A stretch of DNA of 64,000 bases from the NCBI GenBank assembly GCA_004173235.1, contig SEAC01000020.1:20678-84677 (forward strand), written 5' to 3'. Of this stretch, positions 43,171-51,733 are shown piece by piece (position 1 is the first letter of the stretch; every line of letters begins with the position of its first letter). The notes under the pieces are model-generated. The model searched no databases. It was not told the DNA's origin and saw nothing but the letters and a program-made list of their open reading frames with translations. Source of the stretch: Chitinophagaceae bacterium (GTDB lineage Bacteria > Bacteroidota > Bacteroidia > Chitinophagales > Chitinophagaceae). The translations under genes and the position numbers were made by a program.

Positions 43171-43257
43171 AAAAATTGTAAGTTCAAAAGTCAAAAGCAG
43201 CTTCTTCGAATTCGTTGGTGCCGTAAGCGTTTTGACTTTTGAATTTTTACTTTTGCC
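43171..43257. repeat. Inverted heptamer-arm element (GTCAAAA/TTTTGAC type) before rsmE
   Basis: Left arm ttcaaaa, gtcaaaa (43183-43196) after a looser AT-rich start; right arm ttttgac, ttttgaa, tttttac, ttttgcc (43230-43257). It fills the spacer between dnaB and rsmE. The right arm contains TACTTTTG (43248-43255), an exact -7 box 13 nt before the rsmE start. Confidence 0.78.
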
Positions 43258-43268
43258 TTTTCCCTCTC

Positions 43269-43964
43269 ATGGCGCTTCCCTACTTTTTTGTCGCGGATAT
43301 CAGTCCTGCTTCGATACAACTCGATGAAGCCACGTCGAAGCATGTGATTAGTGTGCTGCGCATGGAGCGTGGTGCAGAACTGCTGCTCACCGATGGCAGG
43401 GGCAACAAGGCGCGTGCGTTGATTGAAGACGATAACCGTAAGCGCTGCACCGTGCGCGTGCTCGAACGCAGCAGCGAGCAGGAGGCCGCCCCGCGCATAA
43501 TCATCGCGATTGGAATGCTGAAGAATGCTGCACGCTTTGAATGGTTTCTCGAGAAAGCAACCGAGATCGGCGTAAATGAAATCATCCCGCTTGTGACAAC
43601 AAGAACGGAAAAGGAAAAGTTTCGCAGCGAGCGACTGCTGGGAGTGTTGCAAGCTGCCATGCTGCAATCGCAACAGTGCTGGATGCCGCGCCTTGCCGAA
43701 CCGCAAACCTTTGCTTCGATATTGGATCATGGTGCGACGCAACGCTTCATCGCGCATTGCGAAGAGAGCGGAAAGCGCGAGCTCCGCACCGAACTCCGGG
43801 AAGGAGCGGACCGGCTGATGCTCATCGGTCCCGAGGGCGACTTCACCACGAAAGAAATTGAAAGCGCGCTCGCCGCCGGCTTCGTGCCCGTCACGCTGGG
43901 CAACACCCGCTTAAGAAGCGAAACTGCAGGCATCGTTGCCGCAACGCTGCTGCGGATGCTTTAG
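43269..43964 (+). CDS. rsmE: 16S rRNA m3U1498 methyltransferase
   Basis: 231 residues, SPOUT-class methyltransferase. An N-terminal PUA-like domain (SKHVISVLRMERGAELLLTDGRG) precedes the trefoil-knot fold (FEWFLEKATEIGVNEIIPL, LMLIGPEGDFTTKEIESA, VTLGNTRLRSETAGIVA). The GPEGDF and LGNTRLRSETA blocks identify RsmE. The start is the ATG at 43269, downstream of a -7 box carried by the heptamer element. Confidence 0.95.
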   Translation: MALPYFFVADISPASIQLDEATSKHVISVLRMERGAELLLTDGRGNKARALIEDDNRKRCTVRVLERSSEQEAAPRIIIAIGMLKNAARFEWFLEKATEIGVNEIIPLVTTRTEKEKFRSERLLGVLQAAMLQSQQCWMPRLAEPQTFASILDHGATQRFIAHCEESGKRELRTELREGADRLMLIGPEGDFTTKEIESALAAGFVPVTLGNTRLRSETAGIVAATLLRML

Positions 43965-44028
43965 AAGGTGCGTTTTTGTGTGGCTCTCGCCGCCTTCACA
44001 CAACTACAAACGACAACCCCAAACTCGT

Positions 44029-44820
44029 TCAATGCGCCGTATCATCCTGCCGCTCTTCACGGTAGCGCGGTTCCCGTAGTTGTACGGGCGGCTTAGCACG
44101 TTTGCGCATCACCATGTTGAGCATTTCCACGCCAAAGGAGAAGGCCATACCGAAATAAATGTAGTTCTTCAGGTGCAGTTGCTCCGAGCGTTCATGGTCC
44201 CAGCCTTCGATCACGAGGCTGAGGCCGATCATTACGAGGAAGGAAAGCGCAAGCATCTTCAGCGTTGGGTGCTTATGGATGAACGCCGAGATCTTTGGAG
44301 AGAAAAGGAACATGATCACCATGGCGACTATTACGGCCGCGATCATGATCTCCACGTGCCTGGCCGTGCCGCCTGCCGTGATGACGCTATCAAATGAGAA
44401 CACCGCGTCGATCAGCATGATCTGCACGATGGCCTTGCCGAGCGACAGGTAGTTGCCCGACTTCAGCGTTGCATCCGGGTCTTCACCTTCGAGCTTGCCG
44501 TGTATTTCCTTTACCGATTTGTAAATGAGAAAGAGACCGCCGACGAGCATCACCAGCGAGGCAATGTCGAAGCCGTGGTCGCCGATGGAGAAGAGGGGCT
44601 TGCCGCGCTGTGCCAGCAGCCAGCTGAGGCCGAGGAGGAGGCAGCTGCGCACGAGGATGCCCGTGATCATCCATGCACGGCGTGCACGCTTGCGGTCGCC
44701 TTCGCGCACGCGGTTGAGGATGAGGCTCACGAAGATCACGTTGTCGATGCCCAGCACCACTTCGAGTATGGTGAGCACCAAAAAGGAGATGAGGCTTTCC
44801 GTCGTAAATAACTCGGTCAT
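44029..44820 (-). CDS. TerC family integral membrane protein
   Basis: 263 residues with about seven membrane helices. The conserved ESLISFLVLTILEVVLGIDNVIFVSLI and LIDAVFSFDSVITAGG segments hold the acidic residues typical of TerC, a family linked to metal ion (often manganese) export and tellurite resistance. The frame also opens at 44895, which would add a 25-residue His-containing leader reaching pyrD; MTELFTTESLISFLV at 44820 is the family start. A CCGTA-N4-TACGG palindrome is at 44074, near the 3' end. Confidence 0.9.
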   Translation of the reverse strand: MTELFTTESLISFLVLTILEVVLGIDNVIFVSLILNRVREGDRKRARRAWMITGILVRSCLLLGLSWLLAQRGKPLFSIGDHGFDIASLVMLVGGLFLIYKSVKEIHGKLEGEDPDATLKSGNYLSLGKAIVQIMLIDAVFSFDSVITAGGTARHVEIMIAAVIVAMVIMFLFSPKISAFIHKHPTLKMLALSFLVMIGLSLVIEGWDHERSEQLHLKNYIYFGMAFSFGVEMLNMVMRKRAKPPVQLREPRYREERQDDTAH

Positions 44821-44891
44821 GGCTGCAAAATAATGGGCTAATGGGAGAATGTGCTCATGTGTTGAATTGCTGATGTGCAATTGCGACTGGG

Positions 44892-45929
44892 TCAAATAGG
44901 GCCCAGGCCGCCGCAGATTCGTTTTGCAATAGTCGGACCCTCATAAATGAAGCCCGTCCATACTTCAACGAGAGTAGCGCCGGCGCCCAGCTTTTCCTGC
45001 GCATCGGCCGCAGTGCTTATGCCTCCCGACCCGATGATGGGTATGCGGCCTCCCGAGCGCTGTGCCAGATAGCGCACCACAGCGGTCGATCGCTCGCGCA
45101 AGGGCTTACCGCTGAGGCCGCCGGCACCAATGGCCGCAACTTCTTCGGGGCTGGTGTGCAATCCGCCTCGGCTAACTGTCGTGTTGCTCGCAACAAGGCC
45201 ATCCAGCCCGATTTCCAGCGCCAGCTCCACCACCTCGTCGAGCTGCGTTTCGCCCAGGTCGGGTGCGATCTTGAGGAGGATGGGTCGTTGCACAGAAGCA
45301 GAGTTGTTCAGTTCCTGCAGGCGCGTAAGGATGCCGTGCAGCGCACCCTTTTCCTGCAAGGCGCGCAGCCCAGGGGTGTTGGGCGAGCTTACGTTCACTA
45401 CGAAAAAATCCACGTAAGGGTGGAGCGCCGAAAAACAGGTGACGTAATCCTTCCAGGCGTCTTCGTTTGCGGTCGACTTGTTCTTACCGATGTTGCCGCC
45501 GATGATGAAATCGCGCGCGCCTTCTTTTTCCCGCCATTTTTTCAACCGTGCCGCCACCACTTCCACGCCATCATTGTTGAATCCCATCCGGTTGATCAGC
45601 GCATTGTCTTTCGGCAGGCGAAACAGGCGCGGCTTGTCGTTGCCCGCCTGCGGCTTCGGCGTGACCGTGCCGATCTCCACGAATCCAAATCCAAGCACTT
45701 CCAGTTCCCGCAGGTAGCGGGCGTTCTTGTCGAAGCCGGCACCGAGTCCCACGGAATTGCGAAAGGAGAGGCCGGAAAGCTGTTTTGATGCTGCGGCCGC
45801 GCGAAAATGCCTGCGCAACATCATGCGCACCGGTCGAATGGCACAAGCAGTTTGCAGCAAGTTCATCGCAAGGTAATGCGCTGGTTCGGCGGGGAGTAAA
45901 AAGAACAGGTGTCGGAGGAAACGATACAT
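44892..45929 (-). CDS. pyrD: Dihydroorotate dehydrogenase (quinone), class 2
   Basis: 345 residues. An N-terminal membrane-associating helix (MYRFLRHLFFLLPAEPAHYLA) is followed by an FMN barrel with GLGAGFDKNARYL, NRMGFNNDG, catalytic Ser in VNVSSPNTPGLR, KIAPDLGE and IGSGGISTAADA. The N-terminal helix and the serine mark class 2, which passes electrons to quinone during de novo UMP synthesis. It is unlinked in function to the pyrimidine breakdown cluster, though only a few kb away. Confidence 0.95.
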   Translation of the reverse strand: MYRFLRHLFFLLPAEPAHYLAMNLLQTACAIRPVRMMLRRHFRAAAASKQLSGLSFRNSVGLGAGFDKNARYLRELEVLGFGFVEIGTVTPKPQAGNDKPRLFRLPKDNALINRMGFNNDGVEVVAARLKKWREKEGARDFIIGGNIGKNKSTANEDAWKDYVTCFSALHPYVDFFVVNVSSPNTPGLRALQEKGALHGILTRLQELNNSASVQRPILLKIAPDLGETQLDEVVELALEIGLDGLVASNTTVSRGGLHTSPEEVAAIGAGGLSGKPLRERSTAVVRYLAQRSGGRIPIIGSGGISTAADAQEKLGAGATLVEVWTGFIYEGPTIAKRICGGLGPI

Positions 45930-45938
45930 GGTGAAGAT

Positions 45939-47414
45939 TTAACTGCGTTGGATCGGTAGCCATCTGAGCATAAATCCAATGCGCCCGATACTGTAGCAGA
46001 ATAGGGCTGCAGGTTGAAAATGAATCTCCGTGTTCCCCACCTGTTGCATTCCTTTTTCGTTGATCGTTGTGGCGGCCACGGCTTCCAGTTGGTTCTCCAG
46101 TGCAAACCGCAGCAAGGATCTCAACTTATTCGGATTGCGAAAATATTGATCGCTCCACTTTATCTCCAAAGCGTAGGACGGTTTCCCAGGACGTGTTGCA
46201 GTCACGAGGTCTACTTCGCCTCCAGTCCAGGCCACATAGTGTAAAGGTTCGCCCGTCATATTCGCATGCGCATATTGGGCAAAGATTGCGGTTTCTACCA
46301 TTTGTCCAAAGTGTTCGTCTAAGAAACTAATTGGAGTGAACAGCGCGCAACGCATACTCGGATTGGTCAGGTAAATCTTAAAACGGCTGGCGCGCAGAAA
46401 ACGGCGTGCGTCGATCCCCAACGGGTAAATAATTCGGACCAGGAATGCTGCTTCCAGGTATTCGAGATACTTGCGGATGGTTGATTTGTCAACACCCGAT
46501 TGTTGCGAAAGGCCTTCCAGATTCACTTCGTTTCCGCTATTGTAGGCAATTACATTGAAGAGCGAATTCAGTTCCTGCACGTCGCGGATTCCATATAAGC
46601 TGGGCAGATCACGCAGCAAAACCTTGTCGATGATATCGTTCCGGACATACCGTCCGGGATCAGCCTGGATGGAGTCATTAAAAAGCACCTCCGGATATCC
46701 GCCAAAATTGATGTATTGCAAAAACTGTTCGTTGAGCGACAGCATGGCCGCATCCCAGCCTTGGCGGTCTGCAGCATTATCGGCGTCACTTACGATGCTG
46801 CTACATCCTTTGAGGTGCAGAAATTCCTCAAACGTGAGCGGGGGCAAAAGAAAATCAGTGAACCTTCCCGCTCCACTTTCATTGCTTTTCAGTTTCAACG
46901 CGGCAGCGGCCGATCCCGAAACGATAAACCGCGTATCGGGGAAAAGGTCTGTCATCGATTTGAGATGCACTTCCCATTCTTTCAGATACTGCACTTCGTC
47001 GAAGATGATGGTATATCCGGCAGGGTTTTCATCGCCGGTCGCCTGTCTGCACAATGCGAAAATCTGCTCCAGACCGAGGTTGTTATAGATCGGTGCGTCG
47101 ATGGAAACATAGCCTACTTTCTTGTGCGCATAGCCATCTTTTAGAAGCTGCGCTACAAGTTGCTGAAGCATTACCGTTTTCCCAACACGTCTCGGGCCCA
47201 TCAACACCAGGGCGCGATGAACAGACTTCTGAGTGGCCTGTTGGAGAAAAGGCTGGAAGTAGAGTCGCTTTGGTAAGGCCGCCGAACGCACCGGGGCTGT
47301 GGGCGACTCCCACCATGGATTTTCAAGGCGGATCCTGGCAATAATTTGTTCCGGTGGTATGCTTCTTAGTTTGGCCACCCTGTAAAATTGGATTAAATTC
47401 TCGACAAATTTCAA
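45939..47414 (-). CDS. AAA-type ATPase with DUF4143-like C-terminal domain
   Basis: About 491 residues. Walker A ALVLMGPRRVGKTVML near 75, Walker B YTIIFDEVQYLKEW, sensor region FIVSGSAAAALK, then a winged-helix-like middle and a C-terminal region with GGEVDLVTA ... YALEIKW, which resembles a PD-(D/E)XK nuclease core. Such ATPases are common, scattered and of unclear role; mobile or toxin-linked roles have been proposed. There is no ATG start: the frame begins with TTG at 47414, and GTG at 47378 is an alternative. Base composition is lower in GC than the neighbours. Confidence 0.85.
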   Translation of the reverse strand: MKFVENLIQFYRVAKLRSIPPEQIIARIRLENPWWESPTAPVRSAALPKRLYFQPFLQQATQKSVHRALVLMGPRRVGKTVMLQQLVAQLLKDGYAHKKVGYVSIDAPIYNNLGLEQIFALCRQATGDENPAGYTIIFDEVQYLKEWEVHLKSMTDLFPDTRFIVSGSAAAALKLKSNESGAGRFTDFLLPPLTFEEFLHLKGCSSIVSDADNAADRQGWDAAMLSLNEQFLQYINFGGYPEVLFNDSIQADPGRYVRNDIIDKVLLRDLPSLYGIRDVQELNSLFNVIAYNSGNEVNLEGLSQQSGVDKSTIRKYLEYLEAAFLVRIIYPLGIDARRFLRASRFKIYLTNPSMRCALFTPISFLDEHFGQMVETAIFAQYAHANMTGEPLHYVAWTGGEVDLVTATRPGKPSYALEIKWSDQYFRNPNKLRSLLRFALENQLEAVAATTINEKGMQQVGNTEIHFQPAALFCYSIGRIGFMLRWLPIQRS

Positions 47415-47530
47415 ATAAGGAGAAATATTTCGTCTTATTTGGAATTTTGAAGTCTGTCCTAGCTATTGGATGGTTGTTGATGCAACTAATTTGTTCTTCC
47501 CTTACTTTTAGGACACAAAACCGAATCACG

Positions 47531-48706
47531 ATGCAGGAAGCATATATCGTAGCCGGCTACCGTACGGCAGTGGGCAAGGCAAAACGCGGCGGCTTTCGTT
47601 TTTACCGTCCCGACGACCTGGCTATTGAAGTGATCCAGCGGCTGCTGGCCGACGTGCCGGCGCTCGACAAGAAGCGGATCGACGATGTGATCGTGGGCAA
47701 CGCAGTTCCCGAAGCGGAGCAAGGCCTGCAGGTGGGGCGCATCATTGCCGCACGCGCTGTTGGTTACGACACACCCGGCATGGTGGTGAACCGTTATTGC
47801 GCATCGGGCCTCGAAACCATCGCCATCGCCACCGCCAAGATCCGGATGGGCATGGCAGACTGCATCATTGCGGGCGGCACCGAGAGCATGAGCCTTGTGC
47901 CCACCGCAGGATGGAAAACCGTTCCCGCCTACAGCATCGCCAAAGACGATCCCGATTACTATTTGAGCATGGGTCTTACCGCCGAAGCAGTGGCGAAAGA
48001 CTATAACGTGAGCCGCGAAGCGCAGGATGAATTTTCCTACCACTCGCACCGGAAGGCATTGGCCGCAATAGAGAAAGGCTACCTGAAGGAAGGGGTGCTC
48101 CCGATAACGGTTGAAGAAGTTTTTGTAAACGAAAAAGGAAAACGCCAGAGCCGGCAGTTCGTGGTGGACACAGACGAAGGTCCGCGTGCCGACACCTCGC
48201 TGGAAGCACTGGGCAAGCTGAAACCCGTGTTTGCTGCCGGGGGCACCGTTACGGCTGGCAACTCCTCGCAAACCAGCGATGGTGCTGCCTTCGTGCTGGT
48301 AATGAGCGAGCGCATGGTGAAAGAGCTCGGCATCACGCCCATCGGCCGCCTCGTGGCCTGCGCATCGGCTGGCGTGCACCCGCGCATCATGGGCATCGGC
48401 CCTGTTGCCGCCATCCCGAAAGTGCTTCAGCAGGCAGGCATGAACCTCGGCCAGATCGACACGGTGGAACTCAATGAAGCCTTCGCATCACAGGCCATCG
48501 CGGTCATTCGCGAGGCAGGCCTCGACCCGGAAAAGGTGAACCCGAACGGCGGCGCCATCGCACTCGGTCACCCGCTTGGATGCACCGGCGCGAAGCTGAC
48601 GATACAGGTGCTCAATGACCTCAAACGCAATGGCGGCAAGTACGGAATGGTGACCGCCTGCGTGGGCGGCGGGCAAGGAATCGCAGGTGTGATCGAACGC
48701 TTCTAG
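47531..48706 (+). CDS. Acetyl-CoA C-acyltransferase (thiolase)
   Basis: 391 residues, full length for degradative or biosynthetic thiolases. Catalytic residues are visible: Cys about 90 in NRYCASGLETI, His in NPNGGAIALGHPLGCTGAK and the second Cys in MVTACVGGGQG. It condenses or cleaves acyl-CoAs, as in beta-oxidation (FadA type); no partner FadB is adjacent. The open frame extends 59 codons upstream, but MQEAYIVAGYRTAVGK at 47531 is the family start. A terminator follows. Confidence 0.93.
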   Translation: MQEAYIVAGYRTAVGKAKRGGFRFYRPDDLAIEVIQRLLADVPALDKKRIDDVIVGNAVPEAEQGLQVGRIIAARAVGYDTPGMVVNRYCASGLETIAIATAKIRMGMADCIIAGGTESMSLVPTAGWKTVPAYSIAKDDPDYYLSMGLTAEAVAKDYNVSREAQDEFSYHSHRKALAAIEKGYLKEGVLPITVEEVFVNEKGKRQSRQFVVDTDEGPRADTSLEALGKLKPVFAAGGTVTAGNSSQTSDGAAFVLVMSERMVKELGITPIGRLVACASAGVHPRIMGIGPVAAIPKVLQQAGMNLGQIDTVELNEAFASQAIAVIREAGLDPEKVNPNGGAIALGHPLGCTGAKLTIQVLNDLKRNGGKYGMVTACVGGGQGIAGVIERF

Positions 48707-48730
48707 CTCCAATCCGTAGCGAAGGGCACT

Positions 48731-48744
48731 CCGTAGATTTACGG
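48731..48744. repeat. Palindrome CCGTA-GATT-TACGG
   Basis: One of six exact CCGTA-N4-TACGG sites in the window, 24 nt past the thiolase stop and before its terminator. The others are at 30472, 33442, 37214, 44074 and 59040. Confidence 0.7.
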
Positions 48745-48775
48745 TAATCCGCCCCGGTTTCTACGTCATTTACAC

Positions 48776-48802
48776 AAAGGGCAGGAAGGCGCCCTTTTTT
48801 TT
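48776..48802 (+). terminator. Intrinsic terminator of the thiolase gene
   Basis: Stem aaagggc / gccctttt with an 8-nt loop and a run of T. Confidence 0.75.
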
Positions 48803-48841
48803 ACACATCTTTGTAAGGCAGAGTTGAATAAACGAAGACCG

Positions 48842-49237
48842 GTGGCTGAATCGAAACTTGTACTATACGCCGACGACGACACGGATGACCGCGCCTGGGT
48901 GAGCGAGGCCCTGCGCCTGGTAGGTGCGGGCATGGACATTCATTTCGTGGAAAACGGCCGGCAGGTGCTCGAATACCTCCGCGCAGAAAACAGCCACCTT
49001 CCGGCGCTCATCGTCCTCGATCTGAACATGCCCGAAATGGATGGCCGGCAAACACTCCAGCAACTGAAGAAAGATCCCGCACTCCTGCACATACCGGTTG
49101 CCATCGTTACCACCTCGAACAACAAGCTCGACCGCGATGTGTGCCAGCGGCTGGGAGCGGCCCTCTACCTCACCAAACCCGACTCGCATGCCGAGTGGCA
49201 AGGCGTAATCCGGCAGCTCGTACCCATAAGCAGTTAA
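48842..49237 (+). CDS. Single-domain response regulator (CheY-like receiver)
   Basis: 131 residues from GTG at 48842; TTG at 48824 would add six residues. Receiver features: acidic pocket YADDDTDD (11-16), phospho-acceptor Asp about 60 in IVLDLNMPEMDG, Thr about 90 in AIVTTS and Lys about 112 in YLTKPD. There is no output domain, so it must act by protein contact, as in phosphorelays with hybrid kinases. No kinase gene is adjacent. A one-mismatch -7 box (CATCTTTG) lies near 48806. Confidence 0.88.
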   Translation: MAESKLVLYADDDTDDRAWVSEALRLVGAGMDIHFVENGRQVLEYLRAENSHLPALIVLDLNMPEMDGRQTLQQLKKDPALLHIPVAIVTTSNNKLDRDVCQRLGAALYLTKPDSHAEWQGVIRQLVPISS

Positions 49238-49250
49238 AAAATTCGAATCT

Positions 49251-49281
49251 TTTGCAGCGAAGTTGCAAAAATCTACCTTTG
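49251..49281 (+). promoter_or_regulatory. Complete Bacteroidota promoter for the TonB receptor (TTTG-N19-TACCTTTG)
   Basis: TTTG at 49251-49254 and TACCTTTG at 49274-49281 are 19 nt apart, the best -33/-7 pair in the window. An imperfect palindrome ttttgca-gcgaagt-tgcaaaa (49250-49270) lies across the -33 and spacer, a possible operator. Confidence 0.7.
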
Positions 49282-49300
49282 GGGCTGTAAACCAGTCGCA

Positions 49301-51685
49301 ATGAAGATTTTTCCGGCCCTGCTCGTTTCCTTTATTGCCTTTTCCGCGTCCGCGCAAGTACGTACACTAAGCCTCCGCGGCACAGTGCGCGACGTTGCCA
49401 GCGGCGAGCCGATCCCGGGGGCATCGGTCTATTTCTCCGAAGCCCACCGCGGCACTTCCGCCGATAGCAACGGCCATTACCGCATCGGCAACCTTACGCC
49501 GGGTCACTACCTGGCCGAGGTGAGTTCCACCGGCTACACACCCATCGTGGTGCACCTTGACCTGCTTGCGGACGAAACGCAGGATTTTCGGTTGCACGCG
49601 GCCGTTATAGAGAACCGCGGCGTGGTGGTGACGGGCGTGGCCTCTTCCACCAGCAACCGCAACACACCCGTGCCGGTGTCGGTGCTTCGAAAAACCCAAC
49701 TGCTCGAAACGCCTTCCACCAACATCATTGATGCCTTGTCGAAGCAGCCGGGCATTGCGCAGATCAGCACAGGGCCCGCCGTTTCGAAGCCAGTCATCCG
49801 CGGTCTGGGCTACAACCGCGTGGTGCTGATGAACGACGGCCAGCGCCAGGAAGGGCAGCAATGGGGCGACGAACACGGTATCGAAATCGATGAGCTCAGT
49901 GTAAGCCGCGTGGAGATATTGAAGGGTGCGTCGTCGCTGATGTATGGCTCCGATGCCATTGCGGGTGTGATTCACCTGATCAGCAACGTGCCCGTGCCCG
50001 AGGGAACGCTGCGCGCAAGTGCTTACACCGCTTACCAGACCAACAACGGGCAACTCGGTTTGCACGCGAACCTCGCCGGCAACATCCACGGCTTCAGCTG
50101 GAATGCATATGGAAGTTACAAATCGGCGGCGGACTACCGCAATCGCTACGACGGAAGGGTGCTCAACTCACGCTTCAACGAGCGCAACTTCGGAGGTTAT
50201 GTGGGCATCAATAAGCGCTGGGGATACAGCCACCTGATCGTTTCGAGCTTCAATCAAAACCTTGGTTTGGTGGAAGGCGCGCGCGATGCGGCGAGTGGTG
50301 CATTTTTGATGTACCCCCAGTCCGCGCTCGAGCATGTGGCCACCGATCGCGAACTGGAAAGCCGCACGCTGGCCGCGCCCTTTCAGAACGTGCAGCACTA
50401 CCGCATTGCCAGTGATAATTCGTTTCGCACCGGGCGCAGCAGGCTGAAGCTGAACCTGGGTTACCAGCAAAACATCCGAAGGGAATTCGGATCGCCCGAA
50501 AACCCGGGCAACGCTTCGCTCCACTTTGACCTGCGCACGATCACGTACAACCTGCAGTGGCATCTCCAGGAGATCAAAGGCCTGCAGCCTACTATCGGCC
50601 TCAGCGGCATGCAGCAGCAAAACCGCAACCGCGGCGAAGAGGTGATCATTCCCGAATACAACCTGTTCGACATTGGCGGCTTCATGTACGTGCAAAAAAC
50701 GTTTTCGAAGGCGGTGCTTTCCGGTGGCCTGCGCTTCGACAACCGCGCGCTCCAATCGCTTCCATACGCGGAGGCTGGGGTTCCGAAGTTCGTATACTTC
50801 GACCGCCACTTCAGCAATGTGTCGGGCAGTGTCGGCGTGAGCTATACGCCCGGAACCCGCTACACGCTTCGCTTCAACGCGGCGCGTGGCTTTCGCGCTC
50901 CGTCGCTTTCCGAGCTCGCGAGCAATGGTGCGCACGAAGGCACAAATCGCTATGAATACGGGCAGAAGGATCTTGGCTCCGAGCGCAGCTGGCAGTTCGA
51001 TGCGGGTGTGGAAGCCGACTACGATCACATTTCTTTTTCGGCAAGCGCATTTTACAACCGCATTCTCGGTTACATCTATTACCAGCGTCTGGAAGCCGCA
51101 GGTGGCGGAGACTCGCTTGTAAATGTGAACGGAACCGATCTCCAGGCGTTTCAGTATGGACAGCACGATGCAACGCTCGCCGGGTTTGAATTGTCGGCCG
51201 ACATCCACCCGCACCCGCTCGACTGGCTCCATTTAGAGAATTCTTTTTCGCTGGTGCACGGCCGCTTCAGCGAGCCGGTGGGGGGAGTATCCTATCTTCC
51301 TTCAATACCGGCTGCTCACCTGGTGAACGAGCTGCGTGTGACATTCCCGAAATCAGGGCGTCGCTTTCGCAACCTGTATATGCGCGTTGAGCTGGATAAT
51401 TACCTGCGCCAGGATCGCTTTTTCGCTGCCTACAATACAGAGACGGCAACACCTGCTTACTCCTTGCTCAACACAGGCCTTGGCGGCGACGTGGTAATGA
51501 AGGGCCGTACGCTTTTCAGCCTGCACCTCTCGGCCAACAACCTCACCGACCTGGCGTACCAGAATCACCTGAGCCGCCTGAAGTACACAGATGTGAATGC
51601 GGCTACCGGCCGTCGCGGCGTGTTCAACACCGGCCGCAACTTTTCGGTAAAGCTGAATGTGCCGCTGGAGTGGAAGCTTAAATAG
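49301..51685 (+). CDS. TonB-dependent outer-membrane receptor
   Basis: 794 residues. Signal peptide (1-18), a carboxypeptidase-regulatory-like domain (about 23-105, GTVRDVASGEPIPGASVYF), a plug domain (about 120-230, with SVSRVEILKGASSLMYGSDAIAGVIHLIS) and a C-terminal 22-strand-type barrel ending in FSVKLNVPLEW. It imports a scarce ligand across the outer membrane with TonB energy. There is no adjacent SusD, so it is not a glycan SusCD pair; a siderophore, metal or cofactor is more likely. The substrate cannot be told from sequence. Confidence 0.93.
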   Translation: MKIFPALLVSFIAFSASAQVRTLSLRGTVRDVASGEPIPGASVYFSEAHRGTSADSNGHYRIGNLTPGHYLAEVSSTGYTPIVVHLDLLADETQDFRLHAAVIENRGVVVTGVASSTSNRNTPVPVSVLRKTQLLETPSTNIIDALSKQPGIAQISTGPAVSKPVIRGLGYNRVVLMNDGQRQEGQQWGDEHGIEIDELSVSRVEILKGASSLMYGSDAIAGVIHLISNVPVPEGTLRASAYTAYQTNNGQLGLHANLAGNIHGFSWNAYGSYKSAADYRNRYDGRVLNSRFNERNFGGYVGINKRWGYSHLIVSSFNQNLGLVEGARDAASGAFLMYPQSALEHVATDRELESRTLAAPFQNVQHYRIASDNSFRTGRSRLKLNLGYQQNIRREFGSPENPGNASLHFDLRTITYNLQWHLQEIKGLQPTIGLSGMQQQNRNRGEEVIIPEYNLFDIGGFMYVQKTFSKAVLSGGLRFDNRALQSLPYAEAGVPKFVYFDRHFSNVSGSVGVSYTPGTRYTLRFNAARGFRAPSLSELASNGAHEGTNRYEYGQKDLGSERSWQFDAGVEADYDHISFSASAFYNRILGYIYYQRLEAAGGGDSLVNVNGTDLQAFQYGQHDATLAGFELSADIHPHPLDWLHLENSFSLVHGRFSEPVGGVSYLPSIPAAHLVNELRVTFPKSGRRFRNLYMRVELDNYLRQDRFFAAYNTETATPAYSLLNTGLGGDVVMKGRTLFSLHLSANNLTDLAYQNHLSRLKYTDVNAATGRRGVFNTGRNFSVKLNVPLEWKLK

Positions 51686-51733
51686 AAAGAAGGTTTTGAG
51701 AGGTTTTGGAGGATGCAGAATCAACGAACCCTT

